Below, piece by piece: positions 25,675 through 34,065 of a stretch of 64,000 nucleotides of DNA; position 1 is the first letter of the stretch, and every line of letters begins with the position of its first letter. Position numbers and translations under genes: made by a program. This DNA is from Hyphomonadaceae bacterium (GTDB lineage Bacteria; Pseudomonadota; Alphaproteobacteria; Caulobacterales; Maricaulaceae), in NCBI GenBank assembly GCA_013001295.1, contig JABDMW010000028.1, positions 62,001-126,000 on the forward strand. The letters are read 5' to 3'. The notes beneath the pieces are model-generated. The model was not told where the DNA came from. It searched no databases and was given only the letters and a program-made list of their open reading frames with translations.

Positions 25675-27018
25675 ATGTTCAAGACTTTATACAAATTAAT
25701 CGCGACTGCTAGCATCGTCGCGAGCACGGGGATCGCTTCTCATGCTGCGGAAATCGAAGCCTTCGATATGCAACGATGTGTCAATATGGGGAATAGCCTT
25801 GAGGCTCCGCGCGATGCGCCTTGGGGAGCACCGATCAATACGGATCATTTTGCGCTCATCAAAGCTAAAGGATTTGATACGGTACGGATACCGGCTCGGT
25901 GGAGTGATTACACGGCCGGCGCTCCCGACTTTAAGATTGAGTCGAACTTCAAGCGAAAAGTGGAGAACATTGTAGTAGCCGCCCTCGCCCAGGATTTAAA
26001 CGTCATCCTGAATGTGCATCATTTCGAAGAGATCATGGACGATCCCATATCTCACACGCCCAAACTAGTTGAGATGTGGAGACAAATTTCCGAAACTTTT
26101 AAAGATCAGCCTGACAGTCTTTGGTTCGAAGTCATCAATGAACCGAATGGCATGCTGAAAGCTCAGCCTCTCTTGCAATTGCAGCATGAGGCCGTCGAAA
26201 CCATTCGAAAAACCAACCCTGATCGGATTGTCATTTTGGGCGGCGAAGATTGGTCGGGCATCAGAACACTCGACACCAATATGATGCCGCCGGATGACAA
26301 TATTGTATATACATTTCACTATTACGACCCCTTCGCTTTTACGCACCAATTTGCACCTTGGACTGGCGATGCCATGCCGACGGAGAAGCGCGGCTGGGGC
26401 AGTGAGAAAGATCGCGACGAGTTGAAAGACGCCGTTCAGACCGCTGTCGACTTTGAGAAAGCGATCGATCGACCGGTCTTTGTCGGTGAATTTGGCGCTT
26501 ACGAAAAAATCAATAATTCCGAGCGCGTGCAATATGTAAACGACGTCCGATCGGCGATGGAAGGCGCTCAAATTCCATGGTGTCTTTGGAGCTTTTCAAA
26601 TACATTCCCGCTTTACGACACTGAAAAACAAGCATGGGACAAGGACATGTTGGACGCTTTGGTTTCCCAAGAACCGCGCAACATAACGCAAGTCAAAAGC
26701 CAAAGTGAAATTACTCCTCAAAATGAAAACTGGGGTCAATTCCGGAGCTATTATTCCGGTTCGACGGATTTTACATCTGACACCCTCACCGGCGTTGCCA
26801 CGATTAATCCCGGTCAGGAAATTCATCCGCCACACAAACACATTGAAGAGGAATATTTGATGGTGCTGGAAGGCAATGGCACCTGGACAATAGGTGAAAA
26901 TGACTTCCCGGCGAAAACGGGCGATATCCTTTACGCAGCTCCGTGGGATTTACATGGCATTAAAAATACAGGCACCACGCCGATGAAATTTGTCGTTTTC
27001 AAATATAACAAGAAGTAG
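25675..27018 (+). CDS. Secreted GH5-family glycoside hydrolase with a C-terminal cupin domain
   Basis: The 447-residue protein has a signal peptide (about 1-25, ending SHAAE). A GH5 TIM barrel follows (about 28-335), with the acid/base Glu156 in NEPNG and the nucleophile Glu272 in VGEFGAY. It should cut beta-1,4- or mixed-linkage glucan or a related beta-glycan. Residues about 350-447 form a cupin barrel with HPPHKHIEEE (His387, His389, Glu393) and a second half ending GIKNTG. Both parts are in one uninterrupted frame. The start at 25675 has AAGGGG upstream and leaves the operator in the promoter; an earlier ATG at 25609 would run through the operator. The fusion is unusual; the cupin may bind metal and sugar acids, but its role is unknown. 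Confidence 0.88.
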   Translation: MFKTLYKLIATASIVASTGIASHAAEIEAFDMQRCVNMGNSLEAPRDAPWGAPINTDHFALIKAKGFDTVRIPARWSDYTAGAPDFKIESNFKRKVENIVVAALAQDLNVILNVHHFEEIMDDPISHTPKLVEMWRQISETFKDQPDSLWFEVINEPNGMLKAQPLLQLQHEAVETIRKTNPDRIVILGGEDWSGIRTLDTNMMPPDDNIVYTFHYYDPFAFTHQFAPWTGDAMPTEKRGWGSEKDRDELKDAVQTAVDFEKAIDRPVFVGEFGAYEKINNSERVQYVNDVRSAMEGAQIPWCLWSFSNTFPLYDTEKQAWDKDMLDALVSQEPRNITQVKSQSEITPQNENWGQFRSYYSGSTDFTSDTLTGVATINPGQEIHPPHKHIEEEYLMVLEGNGTWTIGENDFPAKTGDILYAAPWDLHGIKNTGTTPMKFVVFKYNKK

Positions 27019-27022
27019 CCCG

Positions 27023-27517
27023 GTGCAGGTCCTTGTCGTTTGCGGTGTGTCCGGTTCCGGCAAAACCACCGTTGCCCGCGCGCTTGCCAAGGAATTGGAC
27101 TGTCCATTTCTTGAGGGGGATGACTATCATCCCCAATCGAATCTCGAAAAAATGAGGGCTGGACTTCCGCTTGAAAATTCAGACAGAACCTTTTGGTTGA
27201 AACGGATCTGCGAGGATTTAAACAAGACGACTAACCTCAAGGTATTGTCGTGCTCCGCATTGAATTTATATGTGCAGGAATACTTAAATACCAACGCCCG
27301 TGATCAGATCGTCTGGATCAAACTAAATGTTACGAAAGCATGTGCCGAACGCCGGATGAAAAATCGCAATCATTTTATGCCGGCAGCGCTCCTGGACAGT
27401 CAATTCAAAGCATGGAGCCCGCCACAAGGCGGGCTCGATTTAGATGCGGATCAAACAATCGAAACGATTGTCGATCACGTTTTGGAAAAGCTAGTGTCTA
27501 TTTTGCGGGACAGCTAA
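27023..27517 (+). CDS. gntK: Gluconokinase
   Basis: The 164-residue P-loop kinase has GVSGSGKTT near its start, GDDYHP and a base-binding RMKNRNHFMP lid region, all typical of GntK-type gluconate kinase. It makes 6-phosphogluconate from gluconate and ATP, the entry point to the Entner-Doudoroff dehydratase encoded at 45406-47238. The GTG at 27023 gives a normal N-terminus four bases after the GH5 stop; its ribosome binding site is weak, so coupling to GH5 translation is likely. The 3' end overlaps the convergent GH3 gene by 20 bp. Confidence 0.88.
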   Translation: MQVLVVCGVSGSGKTTVARALAKELDCPFLEGDDYHPQSNLEKMRAGLPLENSDRTFWLKRICEDLNKTTNLKVLSCSALNLYVQEYLNTNARDQIVWIKLNVTKACAERRMKNRNHFMPAALLDSQFKAWSPPQGGLDLDADQTIETIVDHVLEKLVSILRDS

Positions 27518-29993
27518 GTCCGCGGCCACTTTCCTCGGCCAGTTTCACATTCGAAACAGCAATATCGAGACCATCCTTCCCATCGATAACAAATGCATGA
27601 CGCAAATAGTTCAGATTATCGATACAGGATAGCGGGATACGTACTTCTTGCCACTCTCCGGTTGTCGGAACCGTGAAGCGGGTTGCGTTCATGCCGATTT
27701 TGACATCCTCATCACCCGTAAGGTTCTTAACATCAAAGGACAATTCTACTGCCCCGTTGGCCTCGCGTTGAAAATCGAGGGTATAACCGGACATAATCGA
27801 AACCATGCCGTCACTTCCGTCGAAACTGACGCGGAAAGAATCTTCCTGAGCCGCTTTGTCATACCCGCCAATTTTTATGCCGCCTTCGTTATACGGCGCA
27901 TCCACATTGGATTCATTGACCGCAAATCTCCATGGCTCAACTGTCGTTCCTTTTTCAAAGAATATACCTTTGGCCGCGACCATCCCCTCTGGAATACCGC
28001 TTTCTTCAGGCAATGGGTCGAGATTTTCACCATCCGTGTATGACAAGCCATATCCTAGCTCAAATAAGGGATCATAAATGGCATGATGCTTGTTCAGTTT
28101 AAACTGCATCGCATTTTTCGGCCAGGAAAAGGAAAGGCGTCCAGTAAAATCATGATTCGGATTTGTTCTGAATATCAGATCCGTAATGCCTGCCGGTTCG
28201 CTACCCGGTAACCAGGCCGCAATGAAAGCATCTGAATCGTTGATTTCCGGATTTGTCCAAAGCGGACGACCTGACAAGAATACCGAAACCACGGGCAATC
28301 CGACTTCTTTGAACTCGCCCAAATTTTCTGTATTGAAATCGTTCGGCGTGAAATCAATATTTTCACGATCGCCCAAAAATTCGGCATATGGGTCCTCGCC
28401 GTACACCGCGATTACAACGTCGACATCGCTAGGCACAGTTTCGCCAATCGGGTCATATGTCAGTATACCACCAGCGGCTTCGACTTCTCTTTTCGCTGCG
28501 GCAAGGAAAGTTTCGCCGTTGGGGAATTCTGAATTGTCGTATTCACCGCCTTGCCAAGACAATGTCCAACCACCTGAAAACTTACCGATATGATCAGCAC
28601 CGCGACCAACAATATGGACTTTTGATCCGGCTGAGATTGGCAAAGTCGAGTTGTTGTTTTTCAGAAGCACTATGGACTTACGCACAGCTTCCCGCGCCAA
28701 ATCTCTGTGTTCTTTTGATCCCAGATATTCGGTTTTTCCAGATAATGGTCGAGCACTCGGTTTCGGCTTTTCAAACACACCTGAGTTGATCTTCACCCGT
28801 AAAATTCGCCGAACAGCATCATCAAGCCGCTCCATAGGGATAGTGCCGGTCTTGACATGTTTCATTGTGGATTCGTACATGCCTTTCCACGTGTCCGGTG
28901 TCATATACATGTCGAGTCCCGCATTGATCGATTGAGGACAGTCAGTTGATGTACATCCAGGAATAAGGGCATGACCATTCCAGTCACCGATCACGAAACC
29001 CTGAAAGTTCATTTGTCCCTTCAAGACATCAGTCAGGAGTTCTTTCTGTCCGTGCATGGGCTGGCCTTGCCAAGACGAGAAACTGGCCATGACAGACTGA
29101 GTACCGTCTTCGATCGCCGTTAAATATCCGGCTAAATGAATGTCGCGCAACTCGGCTTCCGATATATCGGCATTGCCTTGGTCGATCCCATTGATTGTTC
29201 CGCCGTCTCCGAGAAAATGTTTCGCGGTTGACATGACGCGGCCTTCGCCCATGAACTCGTCGCTGCCTAACTCCCCTTGTAGTCCTCTAACAATTGCGCC
29301 GCCGTATGATTTGACAATGGATGGATCCTCAGAAAAGCCCTCATAGCCTCGCCCCCACCGATCGTTCTGCGGAACGGCAAGTGTTGGCGCGAATGTCCAA
29401 TCATGGCCGGACACGCTGAGTTCGATCGCTGTGACTTCCGCGATACGTTTCACAAGGTCCGGATCATTGGCCGCGCCCAGGCCGACATTATGCGGGAAGA
29501 TAATCGCACCAGTTAAATTGGCATGCCCGTGCACGGCATCAATTCCCCAAATCACAGGGATGGCAATTTCAACGCCCTCCGGATCGACGGATGCTTCGTA
29601 GTATGCATCTGCGGCGTTTAACCAGTTTTGAGCATCTGTATATGGCAGATCGCCGGGCGCCGAGTTACCGCCACTCAACACAGACCCGAGCCGGTATTGC
29701 TTCACCTCTTCCGGTGTTACGGAATTGCTGTCGGCTTGAATGACCTGCCCAACTTTTTGTTCAAGCGTCATTTTCGCCATGATTTCGCTAATGCGTTCTT
29801 CGGTTTGCGGGTTCAAAGCAGCCGTTTTAATCGTCGGCCAGATTTCCGGATTGATTTTTCCGGGTGTTTCAACTTCGGTTTTCGTGGCCTCATTTGTTGG
29901 AGTTTCTGTCGTCGTGCTGGGCGCACAAGACGCTATGGTCAAAGCCAGCATTGACACACTGATTTTCGATAATTTTGTCATATTCAATTTCAT
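27498..29993 (-). CDS. GH3-family exo-beta-glucanase/beta-glucosidase, lipoprotein
   Basis: The 831-residue protein has a lipoprotein signal ending TIASC and the full GH3 layout: an N-terminal TIM barrel (IWGIDAVHGHANLTGA, STAKHFLGDG, nucleophile Asp in FVIGDWNGH), a second alpha/beta domain (KSIVLLKNNNSTLPI), and a C-terminal beta-sandwich region after about residue 660 that resembles ExoP-type glucan-binding modules. It probably releases glucose from beta-1,3/1,4-glucan oligomers at the cell surface or in the periplasm. The ATG at 29993 is preferred (GGGAG upstream) because a longer form would run through the operator-like site at 30038. It diverges from the gluconolactonase gene. Confidence 0.9.
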   Translation of the reverse strand: MKLNMTKLSKISVSMLALTIASCAPSTTTETPTNEATKTEVETPGKINPEIWPTIKTAALNPQTEERISEIMAKMTLEQKVGQVIQADSNSVTPEEVKQYRLGSVLSGGNSAPGDLPYTDAQNWLNAADAYYEASVDPEGVEIAIPVIWGIDAVHGHANLTGAIIFPHNVGLGAANDPDLVKRIAEVTAIELSVSGHDWTFAPTLAVPQNDRWGRGYEGFSEDPSIVKSYGGAIVRGLQGELGSDEFMGEGRVMSTAKHFLGDGGTINGIDQGNADISEAELRDIHLAGYLTAIEDGTQSVMASFSSWQGQPMHGQKELLTDVLKGQMNFQGFVIGDWNGHALIPGCTSTDCPQSINAGLDMYMTPDTWKGMYESTMKHVKTGTIPMERLDDAVRRILRVKINSGVFEKPKPSARPLSGKTEYLGSKEHRDLAREAVRKSIVLLKNNNSTLPISAGSKVHIVGRGADHIGKFSGGWTLSWQGGEYDNSEFPNGETFLAAAKREVEAAGGILTYDPIGETVPSDVDVVIAVYGEDPYAEFLGDRENIDFTPNDFNTENLGEFKEVGLPVVSVFLSGRPLWTNPEINDSDAFIAAWLPGSEPAGITDLIFRTNPNHDFTGRLSFSWPKNAMQFKLNKHHAIYDPLFELGYGLSYTDGENLDPLPEESGIPEGMVAAKGIFFEKGTTVEPWRFAVNESNVDAPYNEGGIKIGGYDKAAQEDSFRVSFDGSDGMVSIMSGYTLDFQREANGAVELSFDVKNLTGDEDVKIGMNATRFTVPTTGEWQEVRIPLSCIDNLNYLRHAFVIDGKDGLDIAVSNVKLAEESGRGLSCPAK

Positions 29994-30037
29994 CGTTTCA
30001 CTCCCGCAAATATTATTTTCCAATTTTTTCGCAAAAT

Positions 30038-30052
30038 TGACAGCGTTGGACA
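30038..30052. promoter_or_regulatory. Imperfect LacI-type operator between GH3 and gluconolactonase genes
   Basis: TGACAGCGTTGGACA keeps one perfect half-site (TGACAGCG) and a second with one extra base. It lies 45 bp from the GH3 start, the same spacing as at other members of the set, and 63 bp from the gluconolactonase start. It is the weakest of the likely sites. Confidence 0.5.
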
Positions 30053-30114
30053 TTTGGTTCATTAACCTTGCTATACCAACAAGTCAAATTACTAACGACG
30101 ATCAGGGGATGCAA

Positions 30115-31131
30115 ATGAATTTCAGACGACGAGAGTTGATGTTGATCACGGCTTCATTTCTAGTCGGGTGCGCAACGCCGATCACGTCCAGTGATCAGGC
30201 AAACGAAATATTCGACATCTATGACGATGCATTTTTAAAATTATTGGATGTATCGCAAGACTTCGACGTATTGGGCGGCGGATTTGGATGGTCTGAAGGC
30301 CCGGCATGGGATCGCAATTTAAACAAACTCTATTTTACCGATGTTCCCGGGAATGTCGCATACCAATGGTCAGAAAGCACGGGTGTAGAGGAGTTTCTTA
30401 ATCCGTCCGGCTCCAGCGTCACTGAAGGTTTCCGTGAACCTGGTGCCAATGGCTTGCTTTTCACACACAACAGAAATCTCCTTATTTGTAATCATGGTGA
30501 ACGCGCGGTCCAACGAATGGATTTGGCAACAAAGGAACGCGAAAATCTTGCGCAGACTTATCAAGGAAAAAAGTTCAATAGCCCCAATGATGTGATTGTC
30601 GATGATAGCGAAAATATATATTTCACTGACCCACCTTACGGCCTTGAAGGTCTGGATCAATCACCGTTGAAACAATTAGACTTCAACGGTGTGTTTCGCC
30701 TGAACAAGACTGGCGGCGTCGAACCACTGATCAAGGATATGACTTTCCCCAATGGTGTCGCGTTATCAGCTGATCAACGCACACTCTATATCACACAGTC
30801 AGATCCTGAAGCGCCGCATCTTTATGCACTCGACCTCGCAAGACCGGGATCGAAAAAATCTCTGCTTGTCGACTTCTCATCGTACATGAAAGACGGAAGC
30901 CCCGGCCTGCCGGACGGCATGGTCGTTGATCAAATGGGAAATATTTTCGTCACAGGTCCCGGAGGCGTCTTTGTTATATCGCCCCGGGGCAAGGTTCTTG
31001 GCCGCATCAATACCGGTAAAGGCAGTGCCAACTGTACCTTTGGCGGCGATGGCTCAATCCTGTTCATCACTAACCACGACCGGCTTATCAAGCTAAAAAC
31101 AAAAACGCGCGGGCTTGCATGGAAATCCTAG
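30115..31131 (+). CDS. Exported gluconolactonase (SMP-30 family)
   Basis: The 338-residue protein has an N-terminal arginine-rich Tat-like lipoprotein signal (NFRRRELMLITASFLVGC). The beta-propeller of the SMP-30/gluconolactonase family follows, with GWSEGPAWD near the entry, NSPNDVIVDDSENIYFTDPPYG and GLPDGMVVDQ supplying metal ligands. It should open glucono-lactone to gluconate outside the cytoplasm. The start at 30115 is chosen because AGGGG is well spaced from this ATG and abuts the ATG two codons earlier. The 3' end overlaps gntP-like by 13 bp, so lactone hydrolysis and gluconate uptake are coupled. Confidence 0.88.
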   Translation: MNFRRRELMLITASFLVGCATPITSSDQANEIFDIYDDAFLKLLDVSQDFDVLGGGFGWSEGPAWDRNLNKLYFTDVPGNVAYQWSESTGVEEFLNPSGSSVTEGFREPGANGLLFTHNRNLLICNHGERAVQRMDLATKERENLAQTYQGKKFNSPNDVIVDDSENIYFTDPPYGLEGLDQSPLKQLDFNGVFRLNKTGGVEPLIKDMTFPNGVALSADQRTLYITQSDPEAPHLYALDLARPGSKKSLLVDFSSYMKDGSPGLPDGMVVDQMGNIFVTGPGGVFVISPRGKVLGRINTGKGSANCTFGGDGSILFITNHDRLIKLKTKTRGLAWKS

Positions 31132-32474
31132 CCAATTACCAAGCCGTTTGGGCGACATTGGTCGGCCTGTTCGTCCTAATGGTTCTCATCCTTCGGTTTA
31201 AAACCAACGCATTTATTTCTCTTCTTGGATGCGCAATCCTAACAGGATTGATCGGGGGAATGGCTCCGGACGCCGCTTTTAAATCGGTTCAAAACGGGAT
31301 GGGAGGAACGTTGGGGTTCATTGCGCCAATCATTGGCTTGGGCGCGATTTTCGGTGCAATTCTCGAACGGAGCGATGCATTGGCGGCACTTGCTGATCGC
31401 GTCAATCGCGTCAAAGGCGGACGCGCTAAAACCTTTGCGACAGGGTCTCTCGGACTGATTGCGGCAACGCCGGTCTTTTTCGATGTCGCCTTGATCATAT
31501 TACTACCATTGGTCATGCGATTGGCGCAGGAGGCGAAGAAAGTGCCACTGTATTTCGGATTGCCGTTGTGTGCAGGTCTTGCAATTGGACATGCTTTTAT
31601 TCCGCCAACGCCAGGGCCGATCATTATCGCGACCTATCTGCAGGCCGGCTTGGGGCATGTTATTTTGGTCGGCGCTTGCGTAAGTGTTGTGAGTCTTATC
31701 ATCGCCGGACCGTTATTTACCAATTGGCTCGATGGAAAAAATCTTCTCCCCGGGAAAGTCCCGCTTATAGATGCGGTTCAACCGAAAAAAACCTCGAAAC
31801 CAGCGATCAGCTTTTCGCTCGCTCTGTTGTTGATGCTGTTCCCTATTGTTTTGATCCCTGCCGCCAATGTGGCCAAAGTGTTTTTTCCAGAAAACGCGGC
31901 CACGCCGTTTATTCTCATCGTCGGCCATCCGTTCTCTGCATTGATTCTGGCCTGTATCCTGAGCTGGATCGTTATTGGTCCGAAAACGCCCGCCAATAAA
32001 GCAAGTTTCTCCGAGGGCATTGCCAAAGCATTTGAACCAACGGCTTTGATCATTCTGGTGACGGGTGCCGGTGGGGCATTCAAACAGGTGTTGACGGACT
32101 CGGGCGCTGGCAATGACCTGGCTGCACTTTTGTTTGGGACAGGTATCACACCCGTCATATTGGGGTTTGTTCTTGCGCTTGTTTTTCGGTTACTTCAAGG
32201 GAGTGCGACCGTGGCAATGACAGCGGCAGCAGGTTTGATGGCGTCGTTGATCGGTGTTGGTGAATTTACACAATGGCAATTGGCAATCCTGACCATATCA
32301 ATAGCTGCCGGAGCCTCCGGGTTTTCGCACGTAAACGACTCGGGGTTTTGGTTAGTTAATCGGCTTTTCGATTTAACGGAAAAAGAAACGCTTCGGACAT
32401 GGACCCTGATGACCGGTCTCCTCTCGGTTTCAGCGCTAGCGATGTGTGTTGTGCTATATGGATTTACAGGCTGA
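31119..32474 (+). CDS. GntP-family gluconate permease
   Basis: This 451-residue membrane protein is hydrophobic throughout, with GAIFGAILERSDALAALAD and HAFIPPTPGPIIIAT characteristic of GntP permeases. Proton-coupled gluconate uptake is expected. With the lactonase upstream and gluconokinase in the same region it completes a route from extracellular gluconate to 6-phosphogluconate. It overlaps the gluconolactonase gene by 13 bp. Confidence 0.9.
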   Translation: MEILANYQAVWATLVGLFVLMVLILRFKTNAFISLLGCAILTGLIGGMAPDAAFKSVQNGMGGTLGFIAPIIGLGAIFGAILERSDALAALADRVNRVKGGRAKTFATGSLGLIAATPVFFDVALIILLPLVMRLAQEAKKVPLYFGLPLCAGLAIGHAFIPPTPGPIIIATYLQAGLGHVILVGACVSVVSLIIAGPLFTNWLDGKNLLPGKVPLIDAVQPKKTSKPAISFSLALLLMLFPIVLIPAANVAKVFFPENAATPFILIVGHPFSALILACILSWIVIGPKTPANKASFSEGIAKAFEPTALIILVTGAGGAFKQVLTDSGAGNDLAALLFGTGITPVILGFVLALVFRLLQGSATVAMTAAAGLMASLIGVGEFTQWQLAILTISIAAGASGFSHVNDSGFWLVNRLFDLTEKETLRTWTLMTGLLSVSALAMCVVLYGFTG

Positions 32475-32549
32475 AACATTGTAATATGAGGGTTGACGTC
32501 GGGCCTCACTTAAAAAATTCGTTCCACGAGTGGTCCTGCGATTAAGAAT

Positions 32550-32563
32550 TGACAGCGCTATCA
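32550..32563. promoter_or_regulatory. LacI-type operator TGACAGCGCTATCA before the secreted-protein pair
   Basis: This matches the zwf/gap/symporter operator at 13 of 14 positions. It stands 24 bp upstream of the TPR-like gene. It links two otherwise unknown secreted proteins to the sugar regulon. Confidence 0.75.
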
Positions 32564-32586
32564 TTTTTGATATTTTTTGAGGTGTT

Positions 32587-33396
32587 ATGATGTATTTGGA
32601 TAAATTTTCACATATTCGAAATTTTTTGAGGCCCGCCAGCGTCGCCTTCTGTATCGGAAGTACGCTCACTTATTCTCTCGCCATCGCCCAAGAAGCTACA
32701 AGCGAATCTGTCGCTCCCCCAGAAAAAATCTTGGAAGAGATCGTGGTTGAAGGTCGAAAGATGTGGGAAGGCCATGATGGTATGGAAGCCTTTTGGAACG
32801 GTGATTACGAAAAGGCTGAAATCGAATTTGAGCATGAGTTTAAATCTCTTAAACGCGGAAGAAGTGCCCGCTACAATGCGGCGGTTGATGCTGCAAATGG
32901 AATTGATCGGGCCCTCGACTCTGCTGCCAGTTCAGGGAATAACACTCAAATTATTGGAACAGGTCCAGGTGCAGTGGCAATATCAAACTCTTCTGCAATC
33001 GCCGTGACACCAGCCACCGGAAGCAATTTTCGCAATAAACGCGTCAAGGGTCAGAATTTGCTTAACGATGGTAAAGATACGGATGAAGATTTTGCATTTA
33101 CCAAATATATGGCCGGGATATCCGAACTACAGCTTAAAAAGTATGCTGAAGCAAAACAATCATTCAAGAGCTCACTGTTTTACAATGGGAGCAATTACGA
33201 TGCGCGAATGCGGCTTGGCTTATTGTACATTATTGAGGGCGACATCGACAAAAGCGCTGACCAACTGGAAGCCATGGATAAACTTCGCGTCAAATGCAAA
33301 AAAAAGCAATGCTCGGAATATGATGAAATCGTCGAGTCTGCATCAACACTCGCGAATAGCCTTTCAAATGCAATCAGTAAATTAGAAGGAAAATAA
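32587..33396 (+). CDS. Secreted TPR-like protein of unknown function
   Basis: The 269-residue protein has a signal peptide (cleavage near SLAIAQ) followed by EKILEEIVVEGRK, which resembles a TonB-box segment. Two TPR-like blocks follow (MEAFWNGDYEKAEIEFEHEF and KKYAEAKQSFKSSLFYNG...RMRLGLLYIIEGDIDKSADQL), separated by a low-complexity Ser/Thr/Gly/Ala stretch (about 117-150). I do not recognise a named family. GAGGTG lies just before the two adjacent ATG codons; I take the first. It is followed after two bases by a jelly-roll-like gene and is preceded by a LacI-type operator. A scaffold or substrate-handling role at the outer membrane beside a TonB receptor is a guess from the motif and the context. 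Confidence 0.8.
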   Translation: MMYLDKFSHIRNFLRPASVAFCIGSTLTYSLAIAQEATSESVAPPEKILEEIVVEGRKMWEGHDGMEAFWNGDYEKAEIEFEHEFKSLKRGRSARYNAAVDAANGIDRALDSAASSGNNTQIIGTGPGAVAISNSSAIAVTPATGSNFRNKRVKGQNLLNDGKDTDEDFAFTKYMAGISELQLKKYAEAKQSFKSSLFYNGSNYDARMRLGLLYIIEGDIDKSADQLEAMDKLRVKCKKKQCSEYDEIVESASTLANSLSNAISKLEGK

Positions 33397-33398
33397 TT

Positions 33399-33989
33399 AT
33401 GACTGTGTGGAAAAAAACTGTCGTCGCTGTATCGACGGCCTTATTGCTATCCGGCGTTTCAACGATGGCGTCGGCTTCGGATATGGACGCAGCAAGGCAA
33501 GCAATTGAAGACGCGCTACCCGGAACACTGATCCACAATCCACTTGATATAGAGTGGGAATCGCGCGGCAATGACAAGAAAGTCAAAGTCGTCGACGCTG
33601 CGACACCGACCGGGCAAGCTTTGAGCGCGCGCGTAAAGAAACGCAAACAAAAGCCGTGGGATGTCGTAGTCTGGTTTGACCTAGAAGATAGCGTTCAATC
33701 CGGTGAAGAGGTTGAAATGCATTTCTGGGCGCGCACAGCGAAAGCTGCTAAAGGCGAAGAGACGGCCAAGTTCACTGTGTTCGTCGGAGAAGATGAAGAG
33801 CCCTATGATTATATCATCAGTGAGGAATTTACGCCGGGCAAAGACTGGAAGCTGCACACATTAAAAGGTGTCGCGAAAAAGGACTTCCCCGGGGATGAGT
33901 TGAAAGTCGAATATCAAATCGGCCAACATGTACAGACCATTGAATTTGGTCCCGTTTATGTTTCAAACCTTGGGTCTGCATCCGAATAG
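33399..33989 (+). CDS. Secreted jelly-roll-like protein, possible carbohydrate-binding module
   Basis: The 196-residue protein has a signal peptide (ending STMASASD) and one beta-rich domain. The pattern of EVEMHFWARTAKAAKGEE, then a charged strand, FTPGKDWKLHTLKG and QTIEFGPVYVSNLG, is like the jelly-roll carbohydrate-binding modules attached to GH10 xylanases. No catalytic domain is present, so this would be a free-standing binding protein. The sequence similarity is judged from memory, not by search. It is cotranscribed with the TPR-like gene and ends 24 bp before a strong terminator. Confidence 0.7.
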   Translation: MTVWKKTVVAVSTALLLSGVSTMASASDMDAARQAIEDALPGTLIHNPLDIEWESRGNDKKVKVVDAATPTGQALSARVKKRKQKPWDVVVWFDLEDSVQSGEEVEMHFWARTAKAAKGEETAKFTVFVGEDEEPYDYIISEEFTPGKDWKLHTLKGVAKKDFPGDELKVEYQIGQHVQTIEFGPVYVSNLGSASE

Positions 33990-34013
33990 ACATAACCAGA
34001 TTTCAGAATATGC

Positions 34014-34042
34014 AAACGCCGGGCCTTAGCCCGGCGTTTTTT
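34014..34042 (+). terminator. Intrinsic terminator after the secreted-protein pair
   Basis: A perfect 11-bp stem (AAACGCCGGGC with GCCCGGCGTTT) and loop CTTA are followed by TTT, giving six consecutive T from the stem end. It closes the two-gene plus-strand unit and lies 24 bp before the end of the convergent MFS gene. Confidence 0.9.
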
Positions 34043-34065
34043 ATTGAAATCTAAGGGCCGGATTA

